From contig JAOWBW010002521.1 in the NCBI GenBank assembly GCA_026119855.1, positions 1-64,000 of the forward strand: a stretch of 64,000 nucleotides of DNA, read 5' to 3'. Shown in pieces: positions 30,756-42,602 of the stretch. The position numbers were made by a program, and so were the translations under genes. The notes beneath the pieces were generated by a model, which saw only the letters and a list, made by a program, of their open reading frames with translations, was not told the origin of the DNA and did no database searches. Source of the stretch: Campanula takesimana (lineage: Eukaryota > Streptophyta > Magnoliopsida > Asterales > Campanulaceae). Each line of letters starts with the position of its first letter. The stretch's first letter is position 1.

Positions 30756-31400
30756 AACAACAAGCTACGATGATCCATCCGTTATTGGAGGTATTGTTTC
30801 TGTGTCGTCTATGTGAGCGCGCGAGCGTTAGTAGATCCAGGATCATCTCATTCATACATTTCTGTGCAATTTGCTTCCATGTTAAATGCTGCATTCGAGT
30901 CTTTACCGTACGTGCTAGAGGTGTCGACCCCTATAGGAGAATGCTTGATTTCTGATCGAGTCTTTCGTGCTTGCGATGTGGTTATATGTGGTCGTGACCT
31001 TTGTGCGGATTTGGTAGTTCTTCCTATCTAAGACCTTGATGTCATTTTGGGTATGGATTGGTTGAGCAAGTTTCATGCTTCCGTTGATTGCCGTAAGAAA
31101 ACTGTTACTTTTTCTATTCCCCATGTGCCTAAATTTGTGTTTGAGGCTAGTCCTCTGAGTAGAAAGGTTCGCTTAATTTCTTTTATGAAAGCGAGAAAAT
31201 TATTGCATAGTGGTTGTGAGGGGTATTTGGCTAGTGTTCTTGATACTAGGAAGGAATCCCCTAGTTTGGATAGTGTTCGGGTAGTTGGGAATTTCCCGAT
31301 GTTTTCTCTACCGAGTATGATATGCCTCCAGATCGTGAGATTGAGTTTTGTATAGACCTTTTGCCGGGTAAGGCTCCAATTTCGAAAGTACCTTATAGGT
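30756..31400 (+). pseudogene. Chromo-2 protease region (left)
   Basis: LVDPGSSHSYISVQFA corresponds to the aspartic protease active site (D-P-G-S form seen in plant chromoviruses). It is followed by a stop at about 31030 and then GMDWLSKFHASVDCRKKTV, the segment that leads to RT. Frames change near 31350. Confidence 0.78.
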
Positions 31401-32207
31401 TAGCTCCGCAGAGTTGAAGGAGTTAAAGGTTCAGTTGCAAGAATTGCTTGATCGAGGGTTTATCCGCCCTAGTGTTTCCCGTGGGGAGACACGGTTTTGT
31501 TTGTGCGGAAGAAAGATGGTTCGTTGAGATTGTGTATAGATTACCGGAAATTGAATCAGGTTACGGTGAAGAATAAGTATCCTCTACCGCATATCGATGA
31601 TTTGTTTGATCAGCTTCAAGGGTCCGTTGTGTTTTCCAAGCTTGATTTGTGGAGTGGGTACCATCAGTTGAAGGTTCGATCGGAGGATATTCCGGAGACT
31701 GCTTTTCGCACTCGGTATGGTCATTATGAGTTCTTGGTTATGCCGTTTGGGTTGACTAACGCGCCGGCCGTGTTTATGGATTTGATGAACCGAGTTTTCC
31801 ATCCCTATCTTGATTCGTTCGTGGTAGTCTTCATCGACGACATTCTTGTTTATTCGAAATCCCGAGAGGAGCACGAGCAGCACTTGAGGACAGTTTTATC
31901 CGTTCTTGCGAGGGAGAAATTATTTGCGAAGTTCAGTAAATGCGAATTTTGGCTCGAGAAGGTGTCATTTCTGGGTCATGTGATTTCGAAAGATGGGATT
32001 TCGGTGGATCCTTCAAAGATTGAAGCCATAGTGGATTGGAAGAGACCCAAATCAGTGACAGAGATTAGAAGCTTTCTGGGTTTAGCCGGGTATTACAGAA
32101 GGTTTATTGAGGGGTTTTCGAGGATTGCTACTCCGATGACTCAGTTGACCCGGAAGAATGTCCCGTTTGTGGGGACCGAGAATGTGACAAGAGTTTCGAG
32201 GAATTGA
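31400..32207 (+). pseudogene. pol: Chromo-2 reverse transcriptase (left)
   Basis: It has FVRKKDGSLRLCIDYRKLNQ, KYPLPHIDDLFDQLQG, FSKLDLWSGYHQ, YEFLVMPFGLTNAP and the catalytic VVFIDDILVYSKS, then the thumb/connection FLGHVISKDGISVDP and ITEIRSFLGLAGYYRRF-type sequence. The region before 31497 is in another frame. The catalytic Asp pair is intact. Confidence 0.88.
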
Positions 32208-32827
32208 AGAAGAGGTTGCCTACCGCACCGATCTTGACTTTGCCTAATGGGAGCGATGGCCTAGTGATTTACAGTGATGCTTCGAAAGAGGGTTTGGGTT
32301 GTGTGTTGATGCAGAATGGGAAAGTGATTGCCTATGCTTCGAGGAAGTTGACCCCTAGTGAACAGAATTACCCGACTCATGATATGGAGTTAGTGGCTAT
32401 TGTCTTTGCGTTGCACAAGTGGAAGCACTACCTTTATGGAGCGAAGTTTGAGATTTTTACGGATCACAAGAGTTTGAAGTACCTATTCTCTCAGAAGGAA
32501 TTGAACAATAGACAGCGCCGATGGATGGAATTGTTGATGGATTATGATTGTACGATTTCTTATCATCCGGGGAAGGCGAATGTGGTAGCCGATGCTATTA
32601 GTAGGAAATCTTATGTGGCTTCGATGATGGTTCGAGAGTGGAAAATGCTTGAGGATGTTCGAGATTGGTCTCCTCGTGAATCGAGACATGGGGTTATTTT
32701 TGCGAATATTAGGGTGTCTCCGACCCTAATTCAGAGGATTAAAGAAGCTCAAAAGGAAGATCCCGAGTTAGTGAAGGTAATGGGTAAATTGAAGGAAAAG
32801 AACTTCGAGGATTTTTCATTGGGTTAA
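32204..32827 (+). pseudogene. pol: Chromo-2 RNase H (left)
   Basis: It starts one frame away from RT. It has VIYSDASKEGLGCVLMQNG, YASRKLTPSEQNYPTHDMEL, FEIFTDHKSLKYLFSQKELN and YHPGKANVVADAISRKS. The Asp, Glu, Asp and Asp catalytic positions look present. It stops at 32827 just before integrase. Confidence 0.87.
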
Positions 32828-32833
32828 AGTGGA

Positions 32834-33884
32834 GTGTTGACTTTCCGTGGTCGTTTGTGCGTGCCCGATGTTGGTGGGATAAGGAGGCAAGTGTTGGATG
32901 AGGGTCACAAATCGAGATATACTATTCATCCGGGTAGTACGAAGATGTATCAGGATTTGAAGCAACAATTTTGGTGGATTAATATGAAAAGGGAAATAGC
33001 CGAGTATGTATCGAGGTGTTTAACGTGTCAGCAGGTCAAAGCCGAGCATCAGATACCTGCGGGATTACTTCAGCCGTTAGAGATTCCCGAGTGGAAATGG
33101 GAACATGTGACTATGGATTTCGTTACGGGACTGCCTCGTACCCGTAGGAAGTATGACAGTGTTTGGGTAATAGTGGATAGATTGACCAAGAGTGCCCATT
33201 TCTTACCTATTGACATCAGATATTCGATGGAGAAGCTTGCGACCCTTTACATTGATGAGATTGTTAGATTGCATGGGGTTCCGGTTAGCATTGTGTCAGA
33301 TCGAGACCCGAGGTTTACTTCTAGATTCTGGAAGGCGTTTCAGGAAGCTTTGGGTACAGATTTGCGATTCAGCACAGCTTTTCATCCCCAGACCGACGGT
33401 CAATCTGAGAGGACTATTCAGATTTTGGAGGATATGTTGCGAGCTTGTTCGATAGACTTTTCCGATTCTTGGGATTCGCACCTACCGTTAGTGGAATTCT
33501 CTTACAACAACAGTTATCAGGCTAGTATCGAGATGGCACCGTATGAGGCCTGTATATGGAAGGAAATGTAGATCGCCTATTTGTTGGGATAAGGTCGGTG
33601 AAGCGAAAGTTTTGGGTATCGATTTGCTTCGGGATTCAGTTGAGAAAGTTAAAGTTATCCGGGATAGATTGAAAACAGCCCAGAGTCGACATAAGAGCTA
33701 CGCATATAACCGAAGGCGAGATCTTAGTTTTCAGACCGGTGATTTGGTGTTCTTGAAAGTGTCTCAAAGGTGGGTATTCGTAGGTTTGGGAAGAAAGGCA
33801 AGTTGGCTCCGAGTTTATTGGCCCGTTGAGATTTTGGGAAAGTTGGACTTCTTGCGTATCGTCTCGCATTACCGTCATCTTTAG
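32834..33884 (+). pseudogene. pol: Chromo-2 integrase (left)
   Basis: The zinc-binding domain (HPGSTKMYQDLKQQFWWINM, CLTCQQVKAEHQ) is followed by the catalytic core with TMDFVTGLP, VSDRDPRFTSRFWKAF and HPQTDGQSERTIQ, supplying the D, D, E residues. It continues as DRLKTAQSRHKSYAYNRRRD and VFLKVS, the GPY/F-type C-terminal part. A frameshift lies near 33560 and another near 33780-33880. Confidence 0.87.
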
Positions 33885-33889
33885 ACCGG

Positions 33890-34107
33890 TTGCACAACGT
33901 CTTTCACGTTTCTATGCTTCGGAAGTACGTTCATGATCCATCTCACGTGTTACCGAGGATACCGGAGGATATTGAACCCGATATGACTTATGAGGAACGA
34001 CCGGTCCAGATCCTAGATTCTAAGTCACAAGAGTTGAGGAGCAAGAGCATTGCGTTGTTTCGAGTTCTTTGGAGGAATCATAATATCGAGGAGTCGACGT
34101 GGGAGCT
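33890..34107 (+). pseudogene. Chromo-2 chromodomain-like C-terminus (left, cut by gap)
   Basis: It contains HNVFHVSMLRKYVHDPSHVL, then MTYEERPVQILDSKSQELRS and LWRNHNIEESTWE, the C-terminal chromodomain-like module of chromoviruses that directs integration to heterochromatin. It ends at the first N. Confidence 0.82.
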
Positions 34108-34207
34108 NNNNNNNNNNNNNNNNNNNNNNNNNNNNNNNNNNNNNNNNNNNNNNNNNNNNNNNNNNNNNNNNNNNNNNNNNNNNNNNNNNNNNNNNNNNNN
34201 NNNNNNN
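34108..34207. other. Assembly gap of 100 N
   Basis: There are exactly 100 undetermined bases, the conventional placeholder for a gap of unknown size. The left contig stops near the 3' end of Chromo-2 pol. The right contig starts in the protease region of the same element, at a point equivalent to left position about 30988. The Chromo-2 3' LTR, the Copia-1 5' LTR and the rest of the Sire-1 LTR must lie here or be lost. Confidence 0.97.
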
Positions 34208-35439
34208 ACATATAACCACATCGCAAGCACGAAAGACTCGATCAGAAATCAAGCATTCTCCTATAGGGTCGACACCTCAGCACGTACGGTAAAGACTCGA
34301 ATGCAGCATTTAACATGGAAGCAATTGCACAGAAATGTATGAATGAGATGATCCTGGATCTACTAACGCTCGCGCGCATCAATTAGACACAGAAACAATA
34401 CCTCCAATAACGGATGGATCATCGGTAGCTTGTTGTTGATTCATGGCAAATATCTTCCCTTGAACTTTGGGCTTCCAGCGGCATCCCTTTTCTGACCCTG
34501 ATTAGTACCAACTCCTGACTCGGTATGCTTGACCTCGTGCCTCGTGCACTCTCTCGCAAAGTGCCCCATTTTCACCACAATTGGTGGCACTTGCCTTGCT
34601 TTTTTCCAACAACGGTCTTCAAATGACCTTCCTTTTGACAATACGAAAAAGCCTCCTAATTTGGCTCCCTTGGTTCCCAGAAGTGGTACCGGGTTTCCTT
34701 GGGGTCGGTTGCCCTCGGACCTGAGATTGTCCCCCAAAGTTACCTCGGTTATCGGAAAGGTGTTGGGGCTTGCCTTGAGCTCCTTGCTTACTCGGGTTAG
34801 CTACCTCGGTCTTCCTTTTATGCTCCCCGATATCTTGCTCTATTAAGTAGGCTCGGTCCCACCGATCTTGGAAAGTCACATCCTTGAGCAAATCATTGAG
34901 TACGGATGGAGGTCTTCAATCCCCGAATGAATCTCATAGCCTTTTTTTCCTCGGACCTCACCAAATAGTCGCAATATCGGGCAATTCTATGAACTTAGCC
35001 GAGTATTGTGCTATAGAAAACACACTTGCTCCAGGTTGAGTAGCTCGATCTCCTTTCGGTTTTGATCAACAACCGGAATGAAATGCTCCTTGAATTTGCG
35101 CACAAACAACTCCCACGCATACACCGTGTGAGTATCATCCCCGTAGCTTTAACACCTTTCCACAACTCTCCGAACACCCAAATACATCATAATCTTCTCC
35201 ATCGACTCAATCCACAACTCAGCCTTCCTTACATCGGGCTCCCCATTGAATTCAACCGGTTTCAACTTCAGAAATTGCTCCAATCCATAGCGGGGTGGTG
35301 CTTGTTCTACCTCGACCTTGATCATGTATGGCCTTCATGGCCGCCTCGAACATGCCTTGAAACATGGCACGTGCTTCTTCCTTGTATCATTCTGATTTTC
35401 ATTACCGGTACTACCTTCACAACTCCTTCTACGAACCAT
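34208..35439 (-). pseudogene. gag: Chromo-2 gag and protease start (right)
   Basis: This is the minus-strand copy of 29697-30988. It begins at 35439 and is broken near 35310-35390, 35150, 34900, 34700 and 34600. Several one-base differences are not shared with the left copy. The sequence enters the protease region before the gap. Confidence 0.85.
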
Positions 35440-35544
35440 TGTAAACAAGTACCTGCATAAAACATCAACCGTTAATCACTCCGCACACTACTACCCACCT
35501 AGTCATACTAATCCACCTAGCTTATACATAGAGCTAATGCCATA

Positions 35545-35556
35545 GCTCTGATACCA
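35545..35556 (-). other. Chromo-2 primer binding site (right)
   Basis: GCTCTGATACCA on the plus strand is the complement of TGGTATCAGAGC, adjoining the LTR end at 35559. Confidence 0.9.
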
Positions 35557-35558
35557 AC

Positions 35559-37727
35559 TGTCGCGACCCCGGACCCCGCGGGCCCGAGACCGCGATCTGG
35601 ACGTCGACTCTAAAACCAAAACTATGAAACACTGAGTTAACAATTTCATTTGATAACAAAAGGTAATGATCCAAAGTTTTACAAAACCAAGATTGATAAA
35701 AACCAATTACAACTATCATAAACTTCCACAAGTTTATGCCCAACAAAATATAAATATACAATTCTTAATGACGTCATTGTTTGGTACAACTACCCCAAAA
35801 AGGTTACACATTTACATAATGTAAACCAACCTATGACAACCTTCCCCAAAAGAATGGATCCACACTCGACGTCCTCTTTCTCGTGATCAGCGAGACTAAT
35901 CCTTAGCACCTGGGGGGGTTAAGGAAAAACAAAGATAAAAGAAAAGGGGGTGAGATAAATCTCAATAAGTTACTAATGCAACTACATGACATGCTATGAT
36001 GCAATAAGCAATAAACAATAATAAGTATCGCATAGCACATAGCATTTATCACATAACAGATAGCAGCGGAAATAAACACATAACAAAGGATATAGCCAAG
36101 GTTTTCCAAACCGGAACATCCAATAAAGGATCGCTGCGCAGCTTCAATAATTAACAAATCATCATCTTCATAATAGCATGAAAGCCGAAGAGAAAACCCG
36201 GTACCGGAACCAATAACCATAAAAGTGTCACAAAGGACAAGGACCATGACACAAAGTCATGCCCGTTAGCTAGATACATTCACAAAGGAACGCTAACTTG
36301 ACTTTTCCAAGGCCAATCTGGAAAAGGGTATAGTAAGGGAAAAACAATGGTCAACATTATAATGGACTTGGCTTTGCCATTATAATCTTTCCCATCGCCC
36401 GATGCAACAAATATGCCAGCTGGGCTTCCAAATAAATGCTAAGTAATAATAATTTAGCATGAATGAACAACTTAAGGTTCCAAAGTATGGAACCACTCCA
36501 ATTAAATTACCACAAAGGTCAACCAATGCAAACCGCACATCGAAGATGAACCACATTCCAAATGATACTTAATCAAATTCCATATCGTATTTATTCACAA
36601 AGAATCAACCCAATCAATAAAGTGTTCCAACCATCTCAATTAACACTTATTAATTTCAAACCAAACTTGATCACAAAGGACTCAATTCTATCACTATAGT
36701 GTACTACAATGTTCACTAAGGTCAACTAGAAGGACACCCAAGGTTTAGACCAAAACGCATCCTTTATTCACACAATTTTAACAAATGTAAACTTTCAGAG
36801 GTTCTGTGCGGCCGCCCAAAGTGGACTGTGCGGTCGCCCAAAAAGCCTAAAAACACGACCAAAAGCTTCAGATAGTTGTGCGGTCGCCCAGGCATTTTTG
36901 TTGCGGCCGCCCAATGTTCTGAACTACTGGAAATCGGGAAGAACAACATGGGTTCTTCCATTTTTCAAACCAAACACATTTTAACCAAAATCCAACCTTC
37001 TAATTAGCATACAAATGTACCAAAACAACTTATAAGTCTAAAAATACTCATACAACAACATTTAACAACCAAAATCAAGAATCAAACCCCAACATTCAAG
37101 ATTTCACCATTTTTGACCAAAAACCCAAGTAAATTCCAAATAAATTGCAAACTCATCCAACTTCCAATATAACAACAAGAGCATTATATGAACATGATAT
37201 GAACATTTTAACATCAAAATGGGGGAAAGTAACTTACTTGATAAATCTCAAAGTTGATGGATTTCAAATATTTTTGATTCTACGCGATCCTATCGACGAT
37301 CTAAACAATGTTCAAGTTTTAAGAAATGAGAGATGATGATGGGAAGATGAAGAAAATCAAGAGAGAAGAAAGAGAAGAAAATGCTTACCAAAGCTAGAGA
37401 GGGAGAGAGAGTTGGCTGGGAATGGAGTGTGAGGATGGGGAGGTGAGGGAAGGAGTAGGGAGGGAGTAGGGAAATGTTTAAAAGATTTACACTTAGGCCC
37501 CCTCACTACACTACACACAAACACTACACTCCCTACTAACAATTAAGACCAACACTTCCACAGTAGCCCAAATAACTCGAATAAAACGCTAGGCATAATT
37601 ATTATAACACATAAATTGCACACATAATTATTTAAATAAATAATAATTTAAATAAATAAATAAGTAAATATTAAATAAAAATCATTTAATTACTAATAAA
37701 ATAGAGCCTATATTTCGGGTCGTGACA
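35559..37727 (-). repeat. Chromo-2 5' LTR (right)
   Basis: This 2169-bp mirror of the left LTR is bounded by TGTCGCGACCCC at 35559 and GGGTCGTGACA at 37727. The palindrome array is at 36806-36912 with starts 36806, 36828, 36878 and 36901; an extra T makes the last interval 23 bp. CCCAA at 37728-37732 is the mirrored TSD. Confidence 0.92.
36806..36912 (-). promoter_or_regulatory. Paired palindrome array of Chromo-2 (right)
   Basis: Four GTGCGGYCGCCC motifs (read on the plus strand) form two pairs spaced 22 and 23 bp. This is the allelic copy of 28212-28318. Confidence 0.8.
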
Positions 37728-38683
37728 CCCAAACTTGATCGCAATCAAAGTTTCAAAGATAAACGAAGCTAGAATTATGAAGAGTTCATAATTGCTAAAA
37801 TTGAGAAACAAAGTTCTTGATTCAATGATTGGAGATCCATGTGGAATTATGGATGCAATTGGCCTACGTTTATCGATACCATCTATTGCTTAGTTTCGGC
37901 CACATGGACTACTTTCTTGGTTTCTTGAATTAGTGCGGAATTGTGGATGCCTGATGGCTTAGTGTCGGCCGCAATTCTTGTTGTCTTGATTTGGAAGATG
38001 ATAACCAAAGTTCAAAGAGTCTCATCCTCATAATTATAGAGAAACTAATGACACATAAATACTATGCTTAAATTAATGGAGATTAATTTAGTGCTAAACT
38101 TGATGCGTAACATGTTTATATTATGTGCTCATAAATGTGTTGTATGCTATATGTGATGAACCTTCAAAGAAAGTTTTAAGTCTTTATTGCCATGCCATGA
38201 TTAAAACACTTGTTAATACATGGGTGAATTTAATCTAGACCCGCCCTAGCGAGATGCATTGACTTTATTTATGTATGAGCAAGATAGATAATGTGGGCAC
38301 GCCCTAGCGAGGCACATTAACTATACGTTCAAATGGTTGGACTTAATTGGGCGTCAAAACAGTTTTGAGCCTAGGCAAAGATGAGATTTAACATGCTTTT
38401 TGAAATAGGATTTCTCAAAGAATCTCTTAAAAGAATCTAAGAATCATATGGGATATGATTGACATGATTGTCTACCTAATTAATTTGATTTTGTGTAATC
38501 CGCCTTCGTGGACTCAAAGTTAAATTAAAGTTGGATCTTAGCCCAATTAAAATTATATTATACATTGGATGTATATGAAGGTTATATAATTTAGTGGAGT
38601 ATTTTGTTTGAAAAATACATTATTTATTTCTTTAATGAAACCGGTACTTATTAAATTTTGGAAATTTTGCATATTTGTAGACA

Positions 38684-39379
38684 ATGACTACTAACACTCA
38701 ATCAATTTCGTTACGATCGATCCTTGAGAAGGATAAGCTCCAAGAGAATGGTACGAACTTTATGGATTGGATCCGTAGCCTAAGAATTGTTCTAAGGCAA
38801 GAAGATAAGTTGTACATTCTCGATGGGCCTCTTCCTGCTGAACCAGAACCTACTGCCCCTAGGGCAGAAAGAGACAGTTACAAGAAACATCGTAACGATT
38901 CTAGAGATGTAAGCTGTCTCATGCTTGCTACCATGTGCTCAAAACTCCAACAAAGTTTGGAACATTTGGAAGACTATGAGATAGGCGTGGAGTTAAGAGC
39001 CATGTTTCAAGAGCAAGCTAGGCAAGAGAGGTACAAGACCATTGTTGCATTCACTACTTGCAAAATGAATGAAGGGCAACAAGTGAGTCCTCACATGCTG
39101 AAAATGAAAGGTTATGTAGAGCACCTTGAGAAACTTGGCTATCCAATCCCATTGGAGCTAGCCACGGATCTCATTCTTAATTCATTGCCTAAAAGTTATA
39201 ATCAGTTTGTGATGAATTATAACATGCATGGAATGGATAAGAATCTCTCCGAGTTGCATGGGATGCTTAAAACTGCGGAGATGAAGATTGCGGAGAAAGG
39301 TTCTCCCGTGCTCTTGGTTCATGATGGGAAGAAGGCTAGTGCCAAAGAAAGGGTAAGAAAGTTGTTAAACCCAAGATAA
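38684..39379 (+). CDS. gag: Copia-1 gag, 231 residues (right)
   Basis: The product is identical to that of the left copy at 25732-26427 (start MTTNTQSIS, end KERVRKLLNPR, then TAA). It contains the copia capsid-like region. The knuckle YFHCQEIGHWKRNC follows the stop at about 39433-39475. Perfect protein identity across the arms contrasts with the indels found elsewhere. Confidence 0.85.
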   Translation: MTTNTQSISLRSILEKDKLQENGTNFMDWIRSLRIVLRQEDKLYILDGPLPAEPEPTAPRAERDSYKKHRNDSRDVSCLMLATMCSKLQQSLEHLEDYEIGVELRAMFQEQARQERYKTIVAFTTCKMNEGQQVSPHMLKMKGYVEHLEKLGYPIPLELATDLILNSLPKSYNQFVMNYNMHGMDKNLSELHGMLKTAEMKIAEKGSPVLLVHDGKKASAKERVRKLLNPR

Positions 39380-39419
39380 GCAAAGGTTGCCAAGGCTTCT
39401 GAGGCAAAACCCGATTCAC

Positions 39420-40860
39420 AAAAGGATGCAATCTATTTCCATTGTCAAGAAATTGGTCATTGGAAACGTAATTGCAAGGCTTTCTTGGAAGAGCAAAAGA
39501 AGAAGAAGAGCAGCAAGGCTGCGTCGACTTCAGGTATCTATATGATAGATATTCTCCTTTATACCACTGATTCTTGGGTATTGGATACCGGATGTGGTTC
39601 TCACATTTGTTTAAATGTGCAGGGTCTAAAGAACAGGAGACTACTTAAAGAGGGTGAAGTAGACCTACGCGTGGGGAATGGAGCAAGAGTTGCTGCATTA
39701 GCCGTAGGGACTTATGAAGTCACTTTACCTTCCGGTTTAATACTTGTTTTGAACAATTGCTATTATGTAGCGGATTTAAGTAGAAATATTATTTCAATTT
39801 CTTGTTTGGATAATGAAGGTTTTAAGTTTCTTATTGAGAATAAGAAATTTTCTATTTACTTAAATGATGTGCTTTATGGTATTGCTAATTCATTTAATGG
39901 CCTTTATGTCTTGGATGTCAAGAATGAAAATAATGAAAATATCTATCATATAAATAAGAAATCTAAACCTAATGATGTAAATCATTCTTATTTTTGGCAT
40001 TGCCGTCTTGGTCATATTAATGAGAAGCGTATCTCAAAACTCCATGGGGACGGTCTCTTAGGTTCATGTGACCTTGGGTCATATGACACTTGTGAGTCGT
40101 GTCTTCTTCGAAAAATGACTAAGACACCTTTTACAAGTTAGGTGAAAGGGCAAGTGACTTATTGGGGTTGATACATTCCGATGTATGCGGACCATTAAGT
40201 AGCAATGCTAGGGGAGGATTTCAATACTTCATAACCTTCACGATGATTATAGTAGATTTGGGTATGTTTTCCTAATGAAACATAAAGTGAAGCATTTGAG
40301 ATATTTAGAATATTTCAAAATGAAGTAGAAAAACAACTTGGCAAAAGTATTAAGGCACTTTGATCGGATCGAGGTGGAGAATACTTGAGTCATGAATTTG
40401 ATGATCATCTAAAGAATTGTGGAATAGTTTCACAATTAACTCCACCCGGAACACCACAATGGAATGGTGTGTCCGAGAGGAGAAATCGGACTTTGTTAGA
40501 CATGGTTCGATCAATGATGAGTCAAATTGATCTTCCAATATCCTTTTGGGGTTACGCCCTAGAAACCGCTGCTTTCACACTAAATCAAGTTCCAACTAAA
40601 TCGGTTCCAAAGACTCCATATGAGATGTGGAGCGGAAAGAAACCTAGTTTGTCTTTCATGAAGATTTGGGATTACGAAGCTTTTGTCAAAATCTGATAAA
40701 TGTATTTTCGTGGGATATCCTAAGGAAACTAAAGGATATTACTTTTACAACCGAGAGGACAACAAAGTGTTTGTTGCCCAAACTGGTGTCTTTCTAGAGA
40801 AAGAGTTTCTCTCCAAAGAAATCAGTGGGAGTAAAATAAATCTTGAAGAAATTTGAGACC
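39420..40860 (+). pseudogene. pol: Copia-1 protease, integrase and linker (right)
   Basis: The protease motif WVLDTGCGSHIC is at about 39576-39611. Integrase zinc-binding residues (FWHCRLGHINEK, CESCLLRKM) follow. The frame ends at 40141 after a one-base loss absent from the left arm. The catalytic core continues in other frames, with the TGA before SDRGGEYL shared with the left arm at about 40363. PPGTPQWNGVSERRNRTLLD is intact in 40385-40696. Confidence 0.83.
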
Positions 40861-40991
40861 CAGAAAATAACATTGAACCAATAGTGGAACAAGAACAAGA
40901 ACCATAAGGAGTTGTGGAACCTGTTCAAAATACATAAGCAACTCACAGATCTAGTAGGTAACGATCCGAGCCTGAGATATATGGATTTCTC

Positions 40992-42588
40992 GTGACGGAT
41001 AGTAATGAGGTGGAAATCATTGAGAATGATGAACCTACAACCTACCAAGAGACGATGTCTTCTCCTGATTCTGATAAGTGGCTTGGAGCCATGGAATCCG
41101 AATTGCAATCCATGCAAGACAATCAAGTTTGGAATTTGATTGATGCGCCCGAAGGTGTAAAAACCATAGGATGCAAATGGGTCTTCAAGAAGAAGACTGA
41201 CATGGATGGGAAGTGTGCATACTTACAAAGCTAGGCTTGTAGCGAAAGGGTATAGGCAAATTCATGGTATTGACTATGATGAGACCTTTTCACCCGTAGC
41301 AATGATCAAGTCTATAAGAATTTGGCTTGCCATTGCCGCATATCATGACTATGAAATATGGCAAATGGATGTCAAAACCGCTTTCCTAAATGGAAACTAC
41401 AAGAGGATGTGTATATGACACAACCGGAAGGTTTTTGAACAAGATTCTAAGGTATGCAAATTGCAGAGATCCATCTATGGATTAAAGCAAGCTTCTAGGA
41501 GTTGGAATCTCTGTTTTGATGAATTGGTCAAAGAGTTTGGTTTCATCAAGAACGAAGATGAACCTTGGGTATACAAGAAGATTAGTTGGAGCATAGTGAT
41601 ATTCCTGATTTTATATGTGGATGACATATTACTCATTGGAAACGACATTCCCACACTTCAGTCTGTAAAGACTTGGTTGGGAAAGTGTTTCGCAATGAAA
41701 GATATGGGTGAAGCCGCATATATACTTGGCATTAAGATCTATAGAGATAGATCACGGAGGCTACTTGGTTTAAGACAAAGTACATACATTGACAAGGTCA
41801 TTAGAAGATTCCGTATGGAAAATTCTAAAAGAGGGACCCTACCAGTGTTATATGGAGTTTCTCTAAGCAAGACTCAATGTGCGTGAGAAAATGAATGATG
41901 TGCCATATGCTTCGGCAATTGGGTCCATCATGTATGCTATGATTTGTACTAGGCCGGATGTATCTTATGCTTTAAGCATGACAAGTAGATACCAATCCGA
42001 CCCCGGTGAAAATCACTGGATGGCTGTAAAAGCGATTCTTAAGTACTTGAGAAGAACTAAAGACTCATTTTTGGTCTATGGAGGAATGGAATATGATCTC
42101 GTGGTAAATGCTTACACAGATGCAAGCTTCCAAACCGACAAAGATGATAGTCGGTCGCAATCGGGTTTTGTGTTTATGTAAATGGTGGAGCTGTAAGCTG
42201 GAAGAGTTCCAAGCAGAGTACAACCGCTGATTCTACAACGGAAGCTGAGTATATTGCTGCATCGAATGCTGCAAAGGAAGCTGTTTGGATTAAGAAGTTC
42301 ATTACTGAACTTGGAGTGGTTCCTAGCATTGCTAATCCAATAGACCTTTATTGCGATAATAATGGTGCTATTGCTCAAGCAAAGGAACCAAGAGCACATC
42401 AGAAATCCAAACACATACTTAGGCGCTTTCATATCATTCGAGAAATCGTTGATAGGGGAGACGTAAATATATGCAGAGTACGTACTAATGACAATGTTGC
42501 GGACCCGCTAACAAAGGGACTTCCACAAGCTAAACATGAAGGTCATGTTAGGTCCATGGGTATTAGATACATGGGAGATTGGGCTTAG
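40992..42588 (+). pseudogene. pol: Copia-1 reverse transcriptase and RNase H (right)
   Basis: It has the same motifs as the left copy (WQMDVKTAFLNG, YVDDILLIGND, STTADSTTEAEYIAAS, KSKHILRRFHIIREIVDRGD) but is split by one-base changes near 41214, 41397, 41432, 41880 and 42178. Only the break near 41880 is shared with the left arm. RNase H ends MGIRYMGDWA at 42588, just before the PPT. Confidence 0.86.
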
Positions 42589-42602
42589 GGCAAGTGGGAG
42601 AT

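Larger units (their letters stand above)
1..34107 (+). repeat. Left arm of a giant inverted repeat
   Basis: Every element here recurs in reverse complement at 34208-56572. Base 1 pairs with about 56572. Paired landmarks are the copia gag start (26427 and 38684), the Copia-1 LTR start (22507 and 42603) and the Tat-1 antisense start codon (15241 and 49874). The sum of paired coordinates stays near 65110 until Chromo-1, then drops by about 8.38 kb, the size of that left-only insertion. The arm probably continues beyond the left edge. Differences are scattered substitutions and one-base indels. Confidence 0.95.
27390..34107 (+). mobile_element. Chromo-2: Ty3/gypsy chromovirus-like element (left, 3' end lost in gap)
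   Basis: The order is LTR, tRNA-Met primer site, gag, protease, RT, RNase H, integrase and a chromodomain-like end, the standard gypsy order. It is truncated by the gap before the PPT and 3' LTR. The type of LTR ends and gag and the C-terminal domain suggest the Tekay/Del group of chromoviruses. Frameshifts and stops occur in most domains. Confidence 0.9.
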
